DNA of 64,000 bases, taken from the NCBI RefSeq assembly GCF_026967805.1, contig NZ_JAPVBG010000001.1, positions 573,143-637,142 of the forward strand, in the 5' to 3' direction. Within the stretch, counting starts at the first letter, position 1. Every line of letters begins with the position of its first letter. The stretch comes from Blastococcus sp. VKM Ac-2987. Lineage in GTDB: Bacteria > Actinomycetota > Actinomycetes > Mycobacteriales > Geodermatophilaceae. The notes beneath the pieces were generated by a model. The model was given only the letters and a program-made list of their open reading frames with translations. It ran no database searches and was not told the origin of the DNA. Positions 1 to 8,390 of this stretch are shown here, piece after piece. Both the position numbers and the translations under genes were made by a program.

Positions 1-1434
1 CCTCGCCTCTTCCACGTCGACCGGTTCGGTCGCGGCCAGTGCCACGTCCTGGGCGGCGTAGCCGGCCACCCGATCGGCGAGCTGGCCCAAGGCGCTCCCG
101 GTGTTCAGGGCACCGACGCCGACCGCCACGCACAGGCTCACCGCCCCCATCCCGAGCCCCAGCCGCAGGCGGCGTCGGCACGCGTTGCGGTAGGCGAGCA
201 CCGTCGGACGGCCGAGCTGCGAGCTGCCGGCGCGGGTGCAGTCGCTGCCGGCCGGTCCGCGGTCGGCGATGGCGTCGAGCACTGTCCTGCGGCTGGCTCG
301 GCGCACCGTCCACACCACGGGGAGTACGGGCAGCAGTACGCCGACTACCAGGTGCAGGGCGATAGCCGCGAGGGGAATGCCGATCGGCTCGAGCTCGATG
401 TTGGCGAGCCAGGCGATGTAGCCGCTGACCGCCCGGGCCGTAGCGATCGAGAGCGGGATCGCCAAGGCGACTGCGATCGCTGACAGGAGCACCACGTACG
501 CCAGGTACTGGGCGGTCAGCTGCCGGGTGGTCGCGCCGATCGACTTCATGACGCCGAGCTGTGTGCGCTGCTGGGCGAGGCCAACAGCGACGGTACTGAC
601 GACAAGCGCAACGGCGACCGCGAGCACGAGCAGCGACAGGAGCTGCATGGCCAGCGCCAGGAATGACACGGCGTTCTGCGCCGGGTGCCGGCCCGGGTCG
701 CCGATCAGCGTGGCGACGACGGGAACGCCTGCCGGGGACAGCACGTCCTCTCGGACCGCGGCGGTCATCTCGACCACATCACCACGGCTGACCGGAGTAT
801 CGGTGGTACGCAGGTACAGCACGTCGAGGTGGTCCGAGCCGGTCAGCTCCACGATCGTGTCCATCGCGACGTACGCGCGCAGCGACCCGCCCAGCGTCGG
901 CGCCACCTCCGAGGCGTCGAACGCCGTCCCGGCGACGACCATCTCCATCGGGGGTCGACCCGGGACGTCGACCTCGAGCGGGTCACCCAGGGTCACACCA
1001 AGCGCGCCGAGCGAAGCGCGCTCCATGACGATCGACCCCGGACGCGGCGGCCACTGCCCCTCGGCGGCGGCGGCGATGCGTCCGATCCGGTTCTGCGCGA
1101 AGGCGGTCATCGCGACCAGCTGCACGCTCGACCGCTCACCGGAGCCGTTCGACACCCGGGCCCGGTGCAGCCGCCGTCCTTCGGCCTGGCCCACCAGCGG
1201 GTGGTCGGCCACCTGCTGGACGAGACCGGCCGGGAACGGCCCGGTGCTGAGCACGGCTGCCGGCTGGTTCGCCGCCCGCAGATTGGCGGCCAAGGAAGCC
1301 TCGACCGTCGTGGCGGAGAGGAACATCGCCGCGACCGCCGCCGCGCCGACGGCCAGGGAGATGATCACCAGCATCGACCTGAGCTTGTCGGTAAGCAGGT
1401 CGGCGAAGATCTTCCGGCCGCGCGCGCCGGTCAT
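1..1434 (-). CDS. FtsX/MacB-type ABC transporter permease (C-terminus beyond window)
   Basis: This is the membrane subunit of an ABC exporter of the MacB/FtsX family. The reading frame is open from the ATG at 1434 to the window edge, giving about 478 residues with the C-terminus missing. An N-terminal membrane segment (LVIISLAVGAAAVAAMF) is followed by a roughly 250-residue extracytoplasmic MacB-like region. A three-helix FtsX core comes next, including LVLAVAVALVVSTVAVGLAQ and the coupling motif GVMKSIGATTRQLTAQY. A second FtsX half appears to begin near the edge (RLRLGLGMGAVSLCVAVGVG). The ATG overlaps the TGA of the upstream ATPase gene, so the two are translationally coupled. The substrate is unknown; the neighbouring two-component systems suggest cell-envelope or antibiotic-stress control, which is inference. 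Confidence 0.88.
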   Translation of the reverse strand, partial: MTGARGRKIFADLLTDKLRSMLVIISLAVGAAAVAAMFLSATTVEASLAANLRAANQPAAVLSTGPFPAGLVQQVADHPLVGQAEGRRLHRARVSNGSGERSSVQLVAMTAFAQNRIGRIAAAAEGQWPPRPGSIVMERASLGALGVTLGDPLEVDVPGRPPMEMVVAGTAFDASEVAPTLGGSLRAYVAMDTIVELTGSDHLDVLYLRTTDTPVSRGDVVEMTAAVREDVLSPAGVPVVATLIGDPGRHPAQNAVSFLALAMQLLSLLVLAVAVALVVSTVAVGLAQQRTQLGVMKSIGATTRQLTAQYLAYVVLLSAIAVALAIPLSIATARAVSGYIAWLANIELEPIGIPLAAIALHLVVGVLLPVLPVVWTVRRASRRTVLDAIADRGPAGSDCTRAGSSQLGRPTVLAYRNACRRRLRLGLGMGAVSLCVAVGVGALNTGSALGQLADRVAGYAAQDVALAATEPVDVEEAR

Positions 1435-2195
1435 CGCGCGCCCGTCGCGTCCTCGGTCACGGTGCCGTCCCGAAGCCGGACAGTCCGGCCGGACCGTTCG
1501 GCCAGCGTGGCGTCGTGGGTCGCCAGGAGCACGGTGCGGCCGCTCTCGACGAGCCCGTCGAACAAGGCGAGCATCGACGCGGCGGAGGCGGAGTCGAGGT
1601 TGCCGGTCGGCTCGTCGGCCACGAGCACCGGCGGGTCGTTGGCCAGGGCCCGGGCGATCGCGGCGCGCTGCTGCTGGCCGCCGGAGACCTGGGACGGCAG
1701 CTTGTCGACGTGCCCGGCGAGCCCGACCCGAGCCAGCAGGTCACGCGCGATCTCCGCGCGCTCATCCCGGCCGTGCACGCCGCACAAGTCCATCGGCAGC
1801 GCCACGTTGTCCGCCAGGCTGAGCGTCGGCAGCAACTGGAAGAACTGGAAGACCACACCGACGTTGCGTCCCCGCCACCGTGCCGCATCGTCCGCGCTCA
1901 AGATAGAGATCAGGACGCCGTCGACCTCCACCCGGCCGGCGGTGGGCCGGTCGATCGCGGTGACCAGATTCAGCAGAGTCGACTTGCCGGAGCCGGACGG
2001 GCCCACGACACCGACGTATTCGCCCGCCCGGACGCTCAGATCGACGCGGTCCAGTGCGGTGAAGCTCACCGAACCAGTGGTGTACGTCTTGGAGACGGCG
2101 CTCAGCGAGATCAGCGCCGCACCCTCAACAGCCTTCGTCGCCAGGTCCCGCGCCTGTAACGGCGGAGCAGACCACGACGTCGAGTTGCGACGCAT
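1431..2195 (-). CDS. ABC transporter ATP-binding protein (MacB/LolD class)
   Basis: This 254-residue ATPase subunit partners the FtsX-type permease downstream. It has Walker A GPSGSGKST, a Q-loop in VVFQFFQLLPTLSL, the signature VSGGQQQRAAIARAL, Walker B PVLVADEPTGNLDSA and the switch His in LLATHD. This is the full set of the LolD/MacB subfamily. The recognisable domain starts at ALISLSAVSKTYTTG, so the first 25 or so residues from the ATG at 2195 are extra and the true start is uncertain. Its stop overlaps the permease start (ATGA). It lies 84 bp downstream of a NarL-type response regulator on the same strand, the usual arrangement for a regulator-controlled efflux system. Confidence 0.93.
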   Translation of the reverse strand: MRRNSTSWSAPPLQARDLATKAVEGAALISLSAVSKTYTTGSVSFTALDRVDLSVRAGEYVGVVGPSGSGKSTLLNLVTAIDRPTAGRVEVDGVLISILSADDAARWRGRNVGVVFQFFQLLPTLSLADNVALPMDLCGVHGRDERAEIARDLLARVGLAGHVDKLPSQVSGGQQQRAAIARALANDPPVLVADEPTGNLDSASAASMLALFDGLVESGRTVLLATHDATLAERSGRTVRLRDGTVTEDATGAR

Positions 2196-2279
2196 GCCGG
2201 CGACGCTAGGCAGCGGCGACCGGAGTCAGAACCGCCCGGAGAAGGGGTGCGTCCCCGCCGAAAGGAGGAGCCGAGGCCC

Positions 2280-2972
2280 TCACACGTCCTTGAGCAGGTC
2301 CGCGTAGCCCACGGTGCCCGGCTGGACGAGACCGGTCTCGTAGGCCAGGACGACGGCCTGGACCCGGCTGCGCAGGTGCAACTTGACCAGCATGTTGCTC
2401 ACGTGGGACTTCACGGTCGCCTCGCCCAGGAACAGGGCCGCCGCCACCTGGGCGTTCGACATCCCTCGCGAGAGCATCGTGAGCACCTCGCGTTCCCGGC
2501 TGCTCAGCTGCTCCAGCAGTTGCGGGTCGACGGCGCCGGCAGGCTCGTCCCGCTGCCGCATCGCGTAGTCGATCAGCGACCGGGTCATCGCCGGATCGAC
2601 CAGCGCGTCACCGCGCACCACCGTGCGCACCGCCTCGATCAGCGCGGACGGCTCGATGTTCTTGAGCAGAAAGCCGGCCGCACCCGCCCGGAGCGCGCCC
2701 ACGACGTATTCGTCGAGCTCGAAGGTGGTGATGACGACGACACGGACCTCCGGGCAACGCTGAGCGACTACTGAAGTCGCCGCGATGCCGTCCATGATCG
2801 GCATCCGAACGTCCATCAACACCACGTCCGGACGAAGCTCCTCCGCGACAGCTATCGCGGCGGTGCCGTCGCCGACCTCGCCGACGACCTCGATGTCGTC
2901 CTCGCCGTCCAGCACCATGCGGAATCCCAACCGCACGACCTGCTGGTCATCGGCGAGCAGAACCCGGATCAC
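2280..2972 (-). CDS. NarL/FixJ-family response regulator (system 1)
   Basis: This 230-residue two-component response regulator has an N-terminal receiver and a C-terminal LuxR-type HTH. The receiver shows the acidic pair in VLLADDQQ, the phosphoacceptor Asp in DVVLMDVRMPIMDG and the conserved Lys in FLLKNI. The HTH near residues 160-220 contains LSSREREVLTMLSRGMSNAQ and ATVKSHVSNML. Its ATG overlaps the stop of the histidine kinase upstream (ATGA), so the pair is translated together. The next gene on the strand is the ABC exporter ATPase, its probable target, inferred only from position. Confidence 0.94.
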   Translation of the reverse strand: MIRVLLADDQQVVRLGFRMVLDGEDDIEVVGEVGDGTAAIAVAEELRPDVVLMDVRMPIMDGIAATSVVAQRCPEVRVVVITTFELDEYVVGALRAGAAGFLLKNIEPSALIEAVRTVVRGDALVDPAMTRSLIDYAMRQRDEPAGAVDPQLLEQLSSREREVLTMLSRGMSNAQVAAALFLGEATVKSHVSNMLVKLHLRSRVQAVVLAYETGLVQPGTVGYADLLKDV

Positions 2973-4165
2973 GTCACCACCGAGGCCGGGCCGCCGGCCG
3001 GAACCTGACTTGGCGGCGCCTGACTGCCCGCGTGGCCGGTGGGCAGCGTGGCCTCGACCCGGCAGCCGCCCCGCGGGCTGGGGCCGAAGACCATCGCACC
3101 CCCATGCAGTTCGGCGCGCTCGGCCATGCCGACCAGCCCGTGCCCGGTCGGCGTGCAGCCCCCATCCAGGCCGCGCCCGTTGTCATCGACCTGCAGATGC
3201 AGGTCCTCGCCGTCGAACCACATCTGTACCCACACCCGCTCGGCAGCACCATGCCGGATGGCGTTGGTGAGCGCCTCCTCCACGATCCGGTACGCGTTGA
3301 GCCCCAGCGCGCGAGCGACCGAGACACCGCTCGTGTGGAGGTCCTCGTGCACGACCAGCCCGGTGCGGCGGAAGGACTCGAGCAGGTCCGGCAGGTCCTC
3401 GAGAGTCGGCTGAGGAACCAGCTCGTCCCGACCACCGGCGGCGACCTCACCTCGGAGTGTCCCGACGAAGCTGCCCATCGCCGTCAGGGCCTCCGAGCCC
3501 GCTTCGGCGACGTAGCCGAGGGCGTCGACAGCCGCTTGCGGGTCGCGCTCGGCGACATGGTGGCCGGCCCGAGCGCGAACCGTCATGGCGCTGACGTGGT
3601 GCGCAACGACATCGTGTAGCTCCCGGGCGATGCGGAATCGCTCCGTCTCGACGGCGTGGTCGGCGGCCTGCTGCCGCAGGACCACGAGTTCGGCGTTGCG
3701 CCTGGTGAGCTCGGTGGTGGTGCGACGCGCGTTGCGCACGGCCTGGCCGAGCACGACCGGCAGCACCGAGATCCCGGCGATCAGGATGAGATCGCCGGCG
3801 ACTTGGTCCACGACGAGCTCCGGCCAGTAGTCCAGGTGCCCGATGACGAGCGCGAGAGCGGAGATGCCAGCTACGGGCGCCGGTCGGACCCGCTCCCGGT
3901 AGGCCACGAGGGTGTAGCTGACGACGGCCAGGAACTCCATACCGGTCGTGGCGAAGACGACGGTGAGCAGACCAGCGGCGTAACTGGCCGCGGGCCAGCG
4001 GCGCCGAACAGTCAGAGCGACGCCCATGACGACCACGATCGCGACCGCTCTAGGAAGCGATCCCCCGTCACCGTAGATCTGCTGGGCGATGACGAAGATG
4101 AGGATGATCGCCAGAGCCCCGACAGCATCACGTAGCAGCTCAGGTAGAGCACGCCACCACGTCAC
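2969..4165 (-). CDS. Sensor histidine kinase, HisKA_3 type (system 1)
   Basis: This 398-residue sensor kinase has four to six hydrophobic segments in the first 150 residues and a short coiled linker. The dimerisation/phosphoacceptor box FRIARELHDVVAHHVSAM carries the phosphorylated His of the NarL-partner class. The HATPase domain has an N-box (IVEEALTNAIRHG), a G1 box (DDNGRGLDGG) and a G2 box (GHGLVGMAERAELHGG). No large extracytoplasmic sensor is visible, so this is an intramembrane-sensing type. It is coupled to its response regulator by a 4-bp overlap. The C-terminal 30 residues are Pro/Ala/Gly-rich and probably disordered. Confidence 0.93.
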   Translation of the reverse strand: MTWWRALPELLRDAVGALAIILIFVIAQQIYGDGGSLPRAVAIVVVMGVALTVRRRWPAASYAAGLLTVVFATTGMEFLAVVSYTLVAYRERVRPAPVAGISALALVIGHLDYWPELVVDQVAGDLILIAGISVLPVVLGQAVRNARRTTTELTRRNAELVVLRQQAADHAVETERFRIARELHDVVAHHVSAMTVRARAGHHVAERDPQAAVDALGYVAEAGSEALTAMGSFVGTLRGEVAAGGRDELVPQPTLEDLPDLLESFRRTGLVVHEDLHTSGVSVARALGLNAYRIVEEALTNAIRHGAAERVWVQMWFDGEDLHLQVDDNGRGLDGGCTPTGHGLVGMAERAELHGGAMVFGPSPRGGCRVEATLPTGHAGSQAPPSQVPAGGPASVVT

Positions 4166-4357
4166 CGCTCGAACGTAACCCCGTCGGAGGCGCGACGGAA
4201 CCTCCCTAGCTAGGGCGCTTCAGGGCGGCGCTGCGAGTCATGTGGGCCGGGCCGCGAGTCCCGGCGCCCGCCCGCGCTCGCGGTGGACGTCGCTGTGGAC
4301 AGCCCACGGCTCCAGCGTCCCGTCGACCCGGCTGTGGCCTCGCGGCTTGCGAGCCGA

Positions 4358-5014
4358 TCAGGTGTCGACGCGGTGCGTCTCGTAGGCCCACATGGCGATC
4401 TCGACGCGGTTGCGGGCGTTCAGCTTGCGCATCAGGGCGGCGATGTGGGTCTTGACGGTGCTGAGGCTGATCGACAGCTCAGTACCAATCTCGCTGTTGG
4501 TCCTCCCCCGAGCGGCAGCGAGCAGGACCTGTTCCTCGCGAGCGGTCAGCGGCTCGACGGGCTCGGGTGGCATCGGGCGCGAGCGGTTGTCGGCGAAGGA
4601 GGCCAGGAGCCTGGCGGTGATGTTGGGTGCGATCAGGGCGTCGCCACGGGCGGCGGCATGCACGGCCTGGGTGAGCAGTTCGGCGCCGGCGTCCTTGAGC
4701 AGGAACCCGCGGGCCCCTGCCTTCAGCGCGCCGTAGACGTACTCGTCGAGGTCGAAGGTGGTGATGACGACGACGGCCAGAGGATCGACGACATCGGGCC
4801 CGGCGAGCTGCCGGGTGGCCTCGATCCCGTCGACGTCCGGCATGCGGATGTCCAGCAGGCACACATCGGGACGCAGCGAACGCGCCATCGCGATCGCCCG
4901 TCGGCCGTCAGCGGCCTCGCCCACGACCGTGATGCCTGGCTGGGCGTCCAAGATCATGCACAGCCCCGCCCTGACGATGTCCTGATCGTCGGCGACGAGC
5001 ACGCGGATGGTCAT
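4358..5014 (-). CDS. NarL/FixJ-family response regulator (system 2)
   Basis: This 218-residue response regulator is paralogous to the one at 2280-2972. The receiver has VLVADDQDIVRAG, the phosphoacceptor in DVCLLDIRMPDVDG and the Lys in GFLLKDAGA. The C-terminal LuxR HTH includes LTAREEQVLLAAARGRTNSE and STVKTHIAALM. The ATG overlaps the stop of its kinase (ATGA at 5011-5014). About 190 bp without a recognisable gene (4166-4357) separates it from system 1 downstream, so the two systems may be separate transcripts. Two tandem NarL-type systems in one orientation beside one ABC exporter could respond to different inputs. Confidence 0.93.
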   Translation of the reverse strand: MTIRVLVADDQDIVRAGLCMILDAQPGITVVGEAADGRRAIAMARSLRPDVCLLDIRMPDVDGIEATRQLAGPDVVDPLAVVVITTFDLDEYVYGALKAGARGFLLKDAGAELLTQAVHAAARGDALIAPNITARLLASFADNRSRPMPPEPVEPLTAREEQVLLAAARGRTNSEIGTELSISLSTVKTHIAALMRKLNARNRVEIAMWAYETHRVDT

Positions 5015-6144
5015 GACGCCCGCACGGTGTGAGGCAGCGAGGCGTCAACGCTCCAGCCGCCGTCCGGGTCAGGTCCCGCCTGCAGGGTGCCTCCGAGCAG
5101 GCTCGCCCGTTCCGCCATGCCGCGGAGCCCGAAGCCGGCCGGAGCAGATCCGGCCGTCCTTGCCGCGCCGTCGTCATGAACTCGCAGGCACACCTGGCCG
5201 CGGGACGCGGCGACGTCGACGGTGACCTGGGTAGCCCCGGATGCGTGCCGGGTCGCGTTGGTGACCGCCTCGGCGGCGATCAGGTAGAGGGCGGTGCTGA
5301 CTGCCGGGTCTACAGCATCGACGTCACCGGAGACCTGCACCCGGATGCCCAGCACCTCGCCGCCGGGGCGAGCGAGCCGCTCGATGTCCGCTACGCCCCG
5401 GCGGGGGGCGAGATCGGCGTCCGTTCCGTCGCGCAGCACACCCACCAGCGCCCGCATCTCCTTGAGCGTCCGGGACGCCTCTTCTTCGATGGTGCTCAGG
5501 GTAGCCAGCGCGCGCTCAGGATTGACGGCCGACAGCGCGCGACCTGCCTGTGCCTGGACGGCGATGGCCGAGACGCGGTGGCCGACCGTGTCGTGCAGCT
5601 CGCGGGCGAGTTCGTTGCGCTGGCGCAGCCGCACCTGCTCGATCTCGCGGTCGTGGCTTCTGGTGCGGTAGCGCACTGCCGCGCCCAGCGCGGCCGAGAA
5701 CAGGAACAAGCCGTAGCCGCCGACGATCTCCGCGGGTGAGGTCGGGACCGCGGCGAAGGTTACGGGCAACCAGATGAGGATGATGCCGAGTCCGAGGGCA
5801 GCCTCGCGACCTGCCCCCCAGCGCAGCAGGGCGTAGGGCAGCACGAGCAACCCGGCGATGCCCAGCAGACCGGTGGTATCGACAGCCACGATCCTCGCGA
5901 TGTCGAAGGCAAGGACGGCTCCGAAGGCCACGGCGACCGCGGCCAGCGGCTGCGTGCGTCGCCACAGCAGGCACGCCGCGACCACGACGCTGACACCGAT
6001 CAGGAGTGGCGCCCATGCTCTGTCGTCGCGCAGCAGCATCTCGACGAGCGAGATCGCGACAAGACCCGAGGACAGCGCCCAGTCCCGCCCGACCCGCGCC
6101 GGCGGGCACGCGGGGCGCGGCTCGGCCCACACTCCAGCAAGCAT
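5011..6144 (-). CDS. Sensor histidine kinase, HisKA_3 type (system 2)
   Basis: This 377-residue kinase is paralogous to the one at 2969-4165. An N-terminal membrane block has about four to five helices (for example LVAISLVEMLL, LLIGVSVVVAACLLW and ALLRWGAG..LGLGIILIWLP). It is followed by the phosphoacceptor box RNELARELHDTVGHRVSAIA and an HATPase domain with AAEAVTNATRHA and GFGLRGMAERASLLGG. The G1 motif is unusual (HDDGAARTAGSAP instead of DNGxG), which could weaken ATP binding. It is coupled to its regulator by overlapping stop and start. A 188-bp gap precedes the divergent DUF6326 gene and should hold the promoter. Confidence 0.92.
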   Translation of the reverse strand: MLAGVWAEPRPACPPARVGRDWALSSGLVAISLVEMLLRDDRAWAPLLIGVSVVVAACLLWRRTQPLAAVAVAFGAVLAFDIARIVAVDTTGLLGIAGLLVLPYALLRWGAGREAALGLGIILIWLPVTFAAVPTSPAEIVGGYGLFLFSAALGAAVRYRTRSHDREIEQVRLRQRNELARELHDTVGHRVSAIAVQAQAGRALSAVNPERALATLSTIEEEASRTLKEMRALVGVLRDGTDADLAPRRGVADIERLARPGGEVLGIRVQVSGDVDAVDPAVSTALYLIAAEAVTNATRHASGATQVTVDVAASRGQVCLRVHDDGAARTAGSAPAGFGLRGMAERASLLGGTLQAGPDPDGGWSVDASLPHTVRAS

Positions 6145-6332
6145 GCTTCCCCCTCCCGGCCAACGTAGAGGGGCCGCCGCTCGGGCGGATCAGCCGAAAG
6201 TACTGCGGATGTCCCGTCCCTGCGGCCAGGACGGCTGGAGCCCGCAGGCGGATGTGTCGCCTGTCAACGCTCGTCATGGTGACGACATCGACTGAGCCGA
6301 CCTGGCCAGCTCGCCAGCACACAGGAGAAGTG

Positions 6333-6809
6333 ATGACCAGAAGCAGCGCAACCGCCGGCGCACTCCAGGAAGCGCGACTCCCGGTTCAAGCGAAGCTCGC
6401 AGCGGCCTGGACCAGCGTCATGTTCCTCTACATCTACGTCGACTACCTCGCCCTGTACAAGCCCGGGAGCATCGACGACATCCTGGTCGGCGTCGTCCAC
6501 GAGTTCGACACCGGCCCGACCTTCGTCGCCCTTGCGCTCACGCTCATGGCCATCCCGAGCCTCATGATCTTGCTCTCCACGACACTGCCCGCCCGTGTCA
6601 ACCGCGCCACCAACCTCGTCGTGGCAACGCTCTACATCCCTGCCTCGCTGTACAACGCGGACGGGGAGTCCTGGGCGTACTCCTACTTCTACGGCCTCTC
6701 CATCGGACTCGAGGTGCTGCTCCTGGCCTTCATCCTGCGCGCCGCCTGGACCTGGCCGCGGACCACTCGAGCCACCGCCGGCCGCGACCTCGCCCAGGCC
6801 CGGGTGTGA
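6333..6809 (+). CDS. DUF6326 family membrane protein
   Basis: This 158-residue polytopic membrane protein matches my recollection of the DUF6326 pattern. A charged N-terminus is followed by an aromatic first helix (AAWTSVMFLYIYVDYLALY), a PGSI loop, and three further helices near MAIPSLMILLSTTLP, VNRATNLVVATLYIPASLY and YFYGLSIGLEVLLLAFILR. It ends in the family-typical AWTWPR. The chosen ATG at 6333 has a good ribosome binding site (aggag) 6-8 bp upstream, and the frame extends further upstream without one. No biochemical function is known for the family. Its divergent neighbour is a two-component operon. Confidence 0.8.
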   Translation: MTRSSATAGALQEARLPVQAKLAAAWTSVMFLYIYVDYLALYKPGSIDDILVGVVHEFDTGPTFVALALTLMAIPSLMILLSTTLPARVNRATNLVVATLYIPASLYNADGESWAYSYFYGLSIGLEVLLLAFILRAAWTWPRTTRATAGRDLAQARV

Positions 6810-6876
6810 GACTCGAGGCAGGCCCGGTGCCCGTCGTCGGTGACAGCGACTCCGGGAAGCAGCGACTGGGGTTCCC

Positions 6877-7350
6877 GTGGTCGAGCCGGTGACCGTCTCG
6901 CGGAGGGGCAGTGCTCACGAGGGCAAGCAGCCCCCGTCCGCACGGGAACTGCTGGCTCTGGGCTGCTGTTCGCTCCCGTGCTGCCGGGCTTCGCGCTGAG
7001 CCTCGTCGGGGGGACGTTCGGGTGGGGCGTCGGGATCAGTCTCGGGTGCGTCGCCGGCCTGGCTCTTTTGTGGTCGTCGACGTCGTGGACCACCGCGGAG
7101 AAGTGCGTGGCCACCGGGGTGTGGCCCGGCAGCATGACCCCGGTCTTCCTGCTGCTCACGACCGGCGCCGCCGTGTGCGAGCAGACAGCCGGGAGCAGAG
7201 GTGTGTAGCAGCGCCACGCTGCCGCTGTCGCTCGGGCTCCCGATTCTCGTCGGCAGTGTGGCAGCCCCGCTGACCGTCGCGGTGATCCTGCTGCGCCGCA
7301 GTGCCGCCCGCCGTGAGCGCTCAACCGCGAATGCCGTGGCCGCGCTGTGA
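6877..7350 (+). pseudogene. Broken small membrane protein (at least two frame changes)
   Basis: A hydrophobic protein is readable only by changing frame. From the GTG at 6877 one frame reads KQPPSARELLALG. At about 6960 the sense passes to another frame with two convincing membrane helices (FAPVLPGFALSLVGGTFGWG, and LGCVAGLALLWSS) that ends at 7208. A third hydrophobic piece (LGLPILVGSVAAPLTVAVIL) runs from a GTG at 7201 to a stop at 7350. No single frame gives a sensible protein. I do not recognise the family. Either these are indels in the gene or base-calling errors; two neighbouring genes show the same damage. Confidence 0.45.
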
Positions 7351-7437
7351 GCCGCCGTCGCGAGAACGATGCGCCTCGTACGGACATGCACTGATGTCGA
7401 AGACGTCTCTTGCTCTTGGCGGCGGCGCGAACGGCGC

Positions 7438-7576
7438 ACGCGAGTTCCTGCCAGGAACTGATCGTTCCGGCCTCGGCGTGGTGCTCTACGTGCTGAAGGA
7501 GCTGTTCCAGCACCTAGGCCATATCGAGCTGGCGGCGGACGCACTGCGCCAGTCGCCCGACCCGACACCGCCTTGA
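7438..7576 (+). pseudogene. DinB/DUF664-like C-terminal fragment
   Basis: The last 45 or so codons of an open frame ending at 7576 read GVVLYVLKELFQHLGHIELA. This closely resembles the last helix of DinB/DUF664 four-helix-bundle proteins, where a conserved E..QH.GH segment supplies a metal-ligand His near the C-terminus. Nothing upstream in any frame resembles the other three helices, so only the 3' end of a gene seems to survive. Family assignment rests on this short motif and is tentative. Confidence 0.4.
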
Positions 7577-7607
7577 CCGGACGTTGCGCAGCCCTTCCCG
7601 TCCGCGC

Positions 7608-8047
7608 ATGAGGCGAGCGACGACCGCAGCGCTCACCCTGCTGCTCGGGTGCGTTGCGGGTCTCGTCACCTGGGGGTCTGGCTGTGGGACAGCGAGTACC
7701 ACTGGGACGAGGTGTCCCAGTCCTTCCAAAGCCCCTACCGCACGGCGCAGGTCGTCGGCTGCGCCCTGACCTACCTCCTGGTCGCGGTGCTGATGTCCTG
7801 GAAGCTGAGGCCGCTGCTGGTGACTATGGGAATGGCCATCGGGTTCGCGGCCGTGTGGTCCGCCCACGCCGCCGGTCGTGACCAGACAGGGATGTTCCTG
7901 TTCGGAACTGTCTTGCTCGTGCCGGTCCTGCTCGGTGCGGGCGTCCTCGCGAACGTCGCCGGGACGTGGCTTCGACTGCTGTGGCCGAGCCTGCCCAGGT
8001 TGCCCTCTGGCTACGCGACAGCCCGGCTTCCGCGCTGTGGACTGTGA
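7608..8047 (+). pseudogene. Membrane protein gene split by a one-base frameshift
   Basis: The ATG at 7608 opens MRRATTAALTLLLGCVAGLV, a good first membrane helix. At about 7671-7676 the sense moves to the next frame, which continues VWLWDSEYHWDEVSQSF and then three helices (VVGCALTYLLVAVLMSW, LVTMGMAIGFAAVW, MFLFGTVLLVPVLLGAGVLA) to the stop at 8047. Adding one G to the run of five G at the junction would restore a continuous protein of about 146 residues (..LVTWGVWLWDSEY..). This is therefore a homopolymer frameshift, biological or a sequencing error. The family is not recognised. The region 8048-8390 downstream has no gene I can support. Confidence 0.6.
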
Positions 8048-8390
8048 TCGCATCGGGGCACGGCGGGGTCGAACCCGCGTGGGGGAAGCAGATCTCGATG
8101 ACCGGTCATGGCGGTCGTCCGGCCTCGTCTCGCCTCCGACGTGCGCGGCCGGCGGAGGGCGCACGCACCCGGCGCAAGCTCGTTGCCAGCTGCCGTGCGC
8201 TGGTGTCGACCGAGGGGACGCGGCTCGCTGCTCGCTCATGGCCCGCCTCGTCCGATGCGGTAACCGGCGGTGCGCCTGACCAGGTTCCTGAGATCGGCCC
8301 CAGGCATGGTCCCGCGCCCATGCTTTCGGCTAGGTCAGGACTGGCCATCACACCGATGTGCGCACGCCGCGACGCGGCGAGGGTTGTCAC

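Noticed and set aside
6689-7568. Minus-strand frames of 217-274 codons in the 6.7-7.6 kb region
   Set aside because: They are basic, low-complexity sequences without domains or ribosome binding sites. The plus strand has short but convincing membrane-helix segments.
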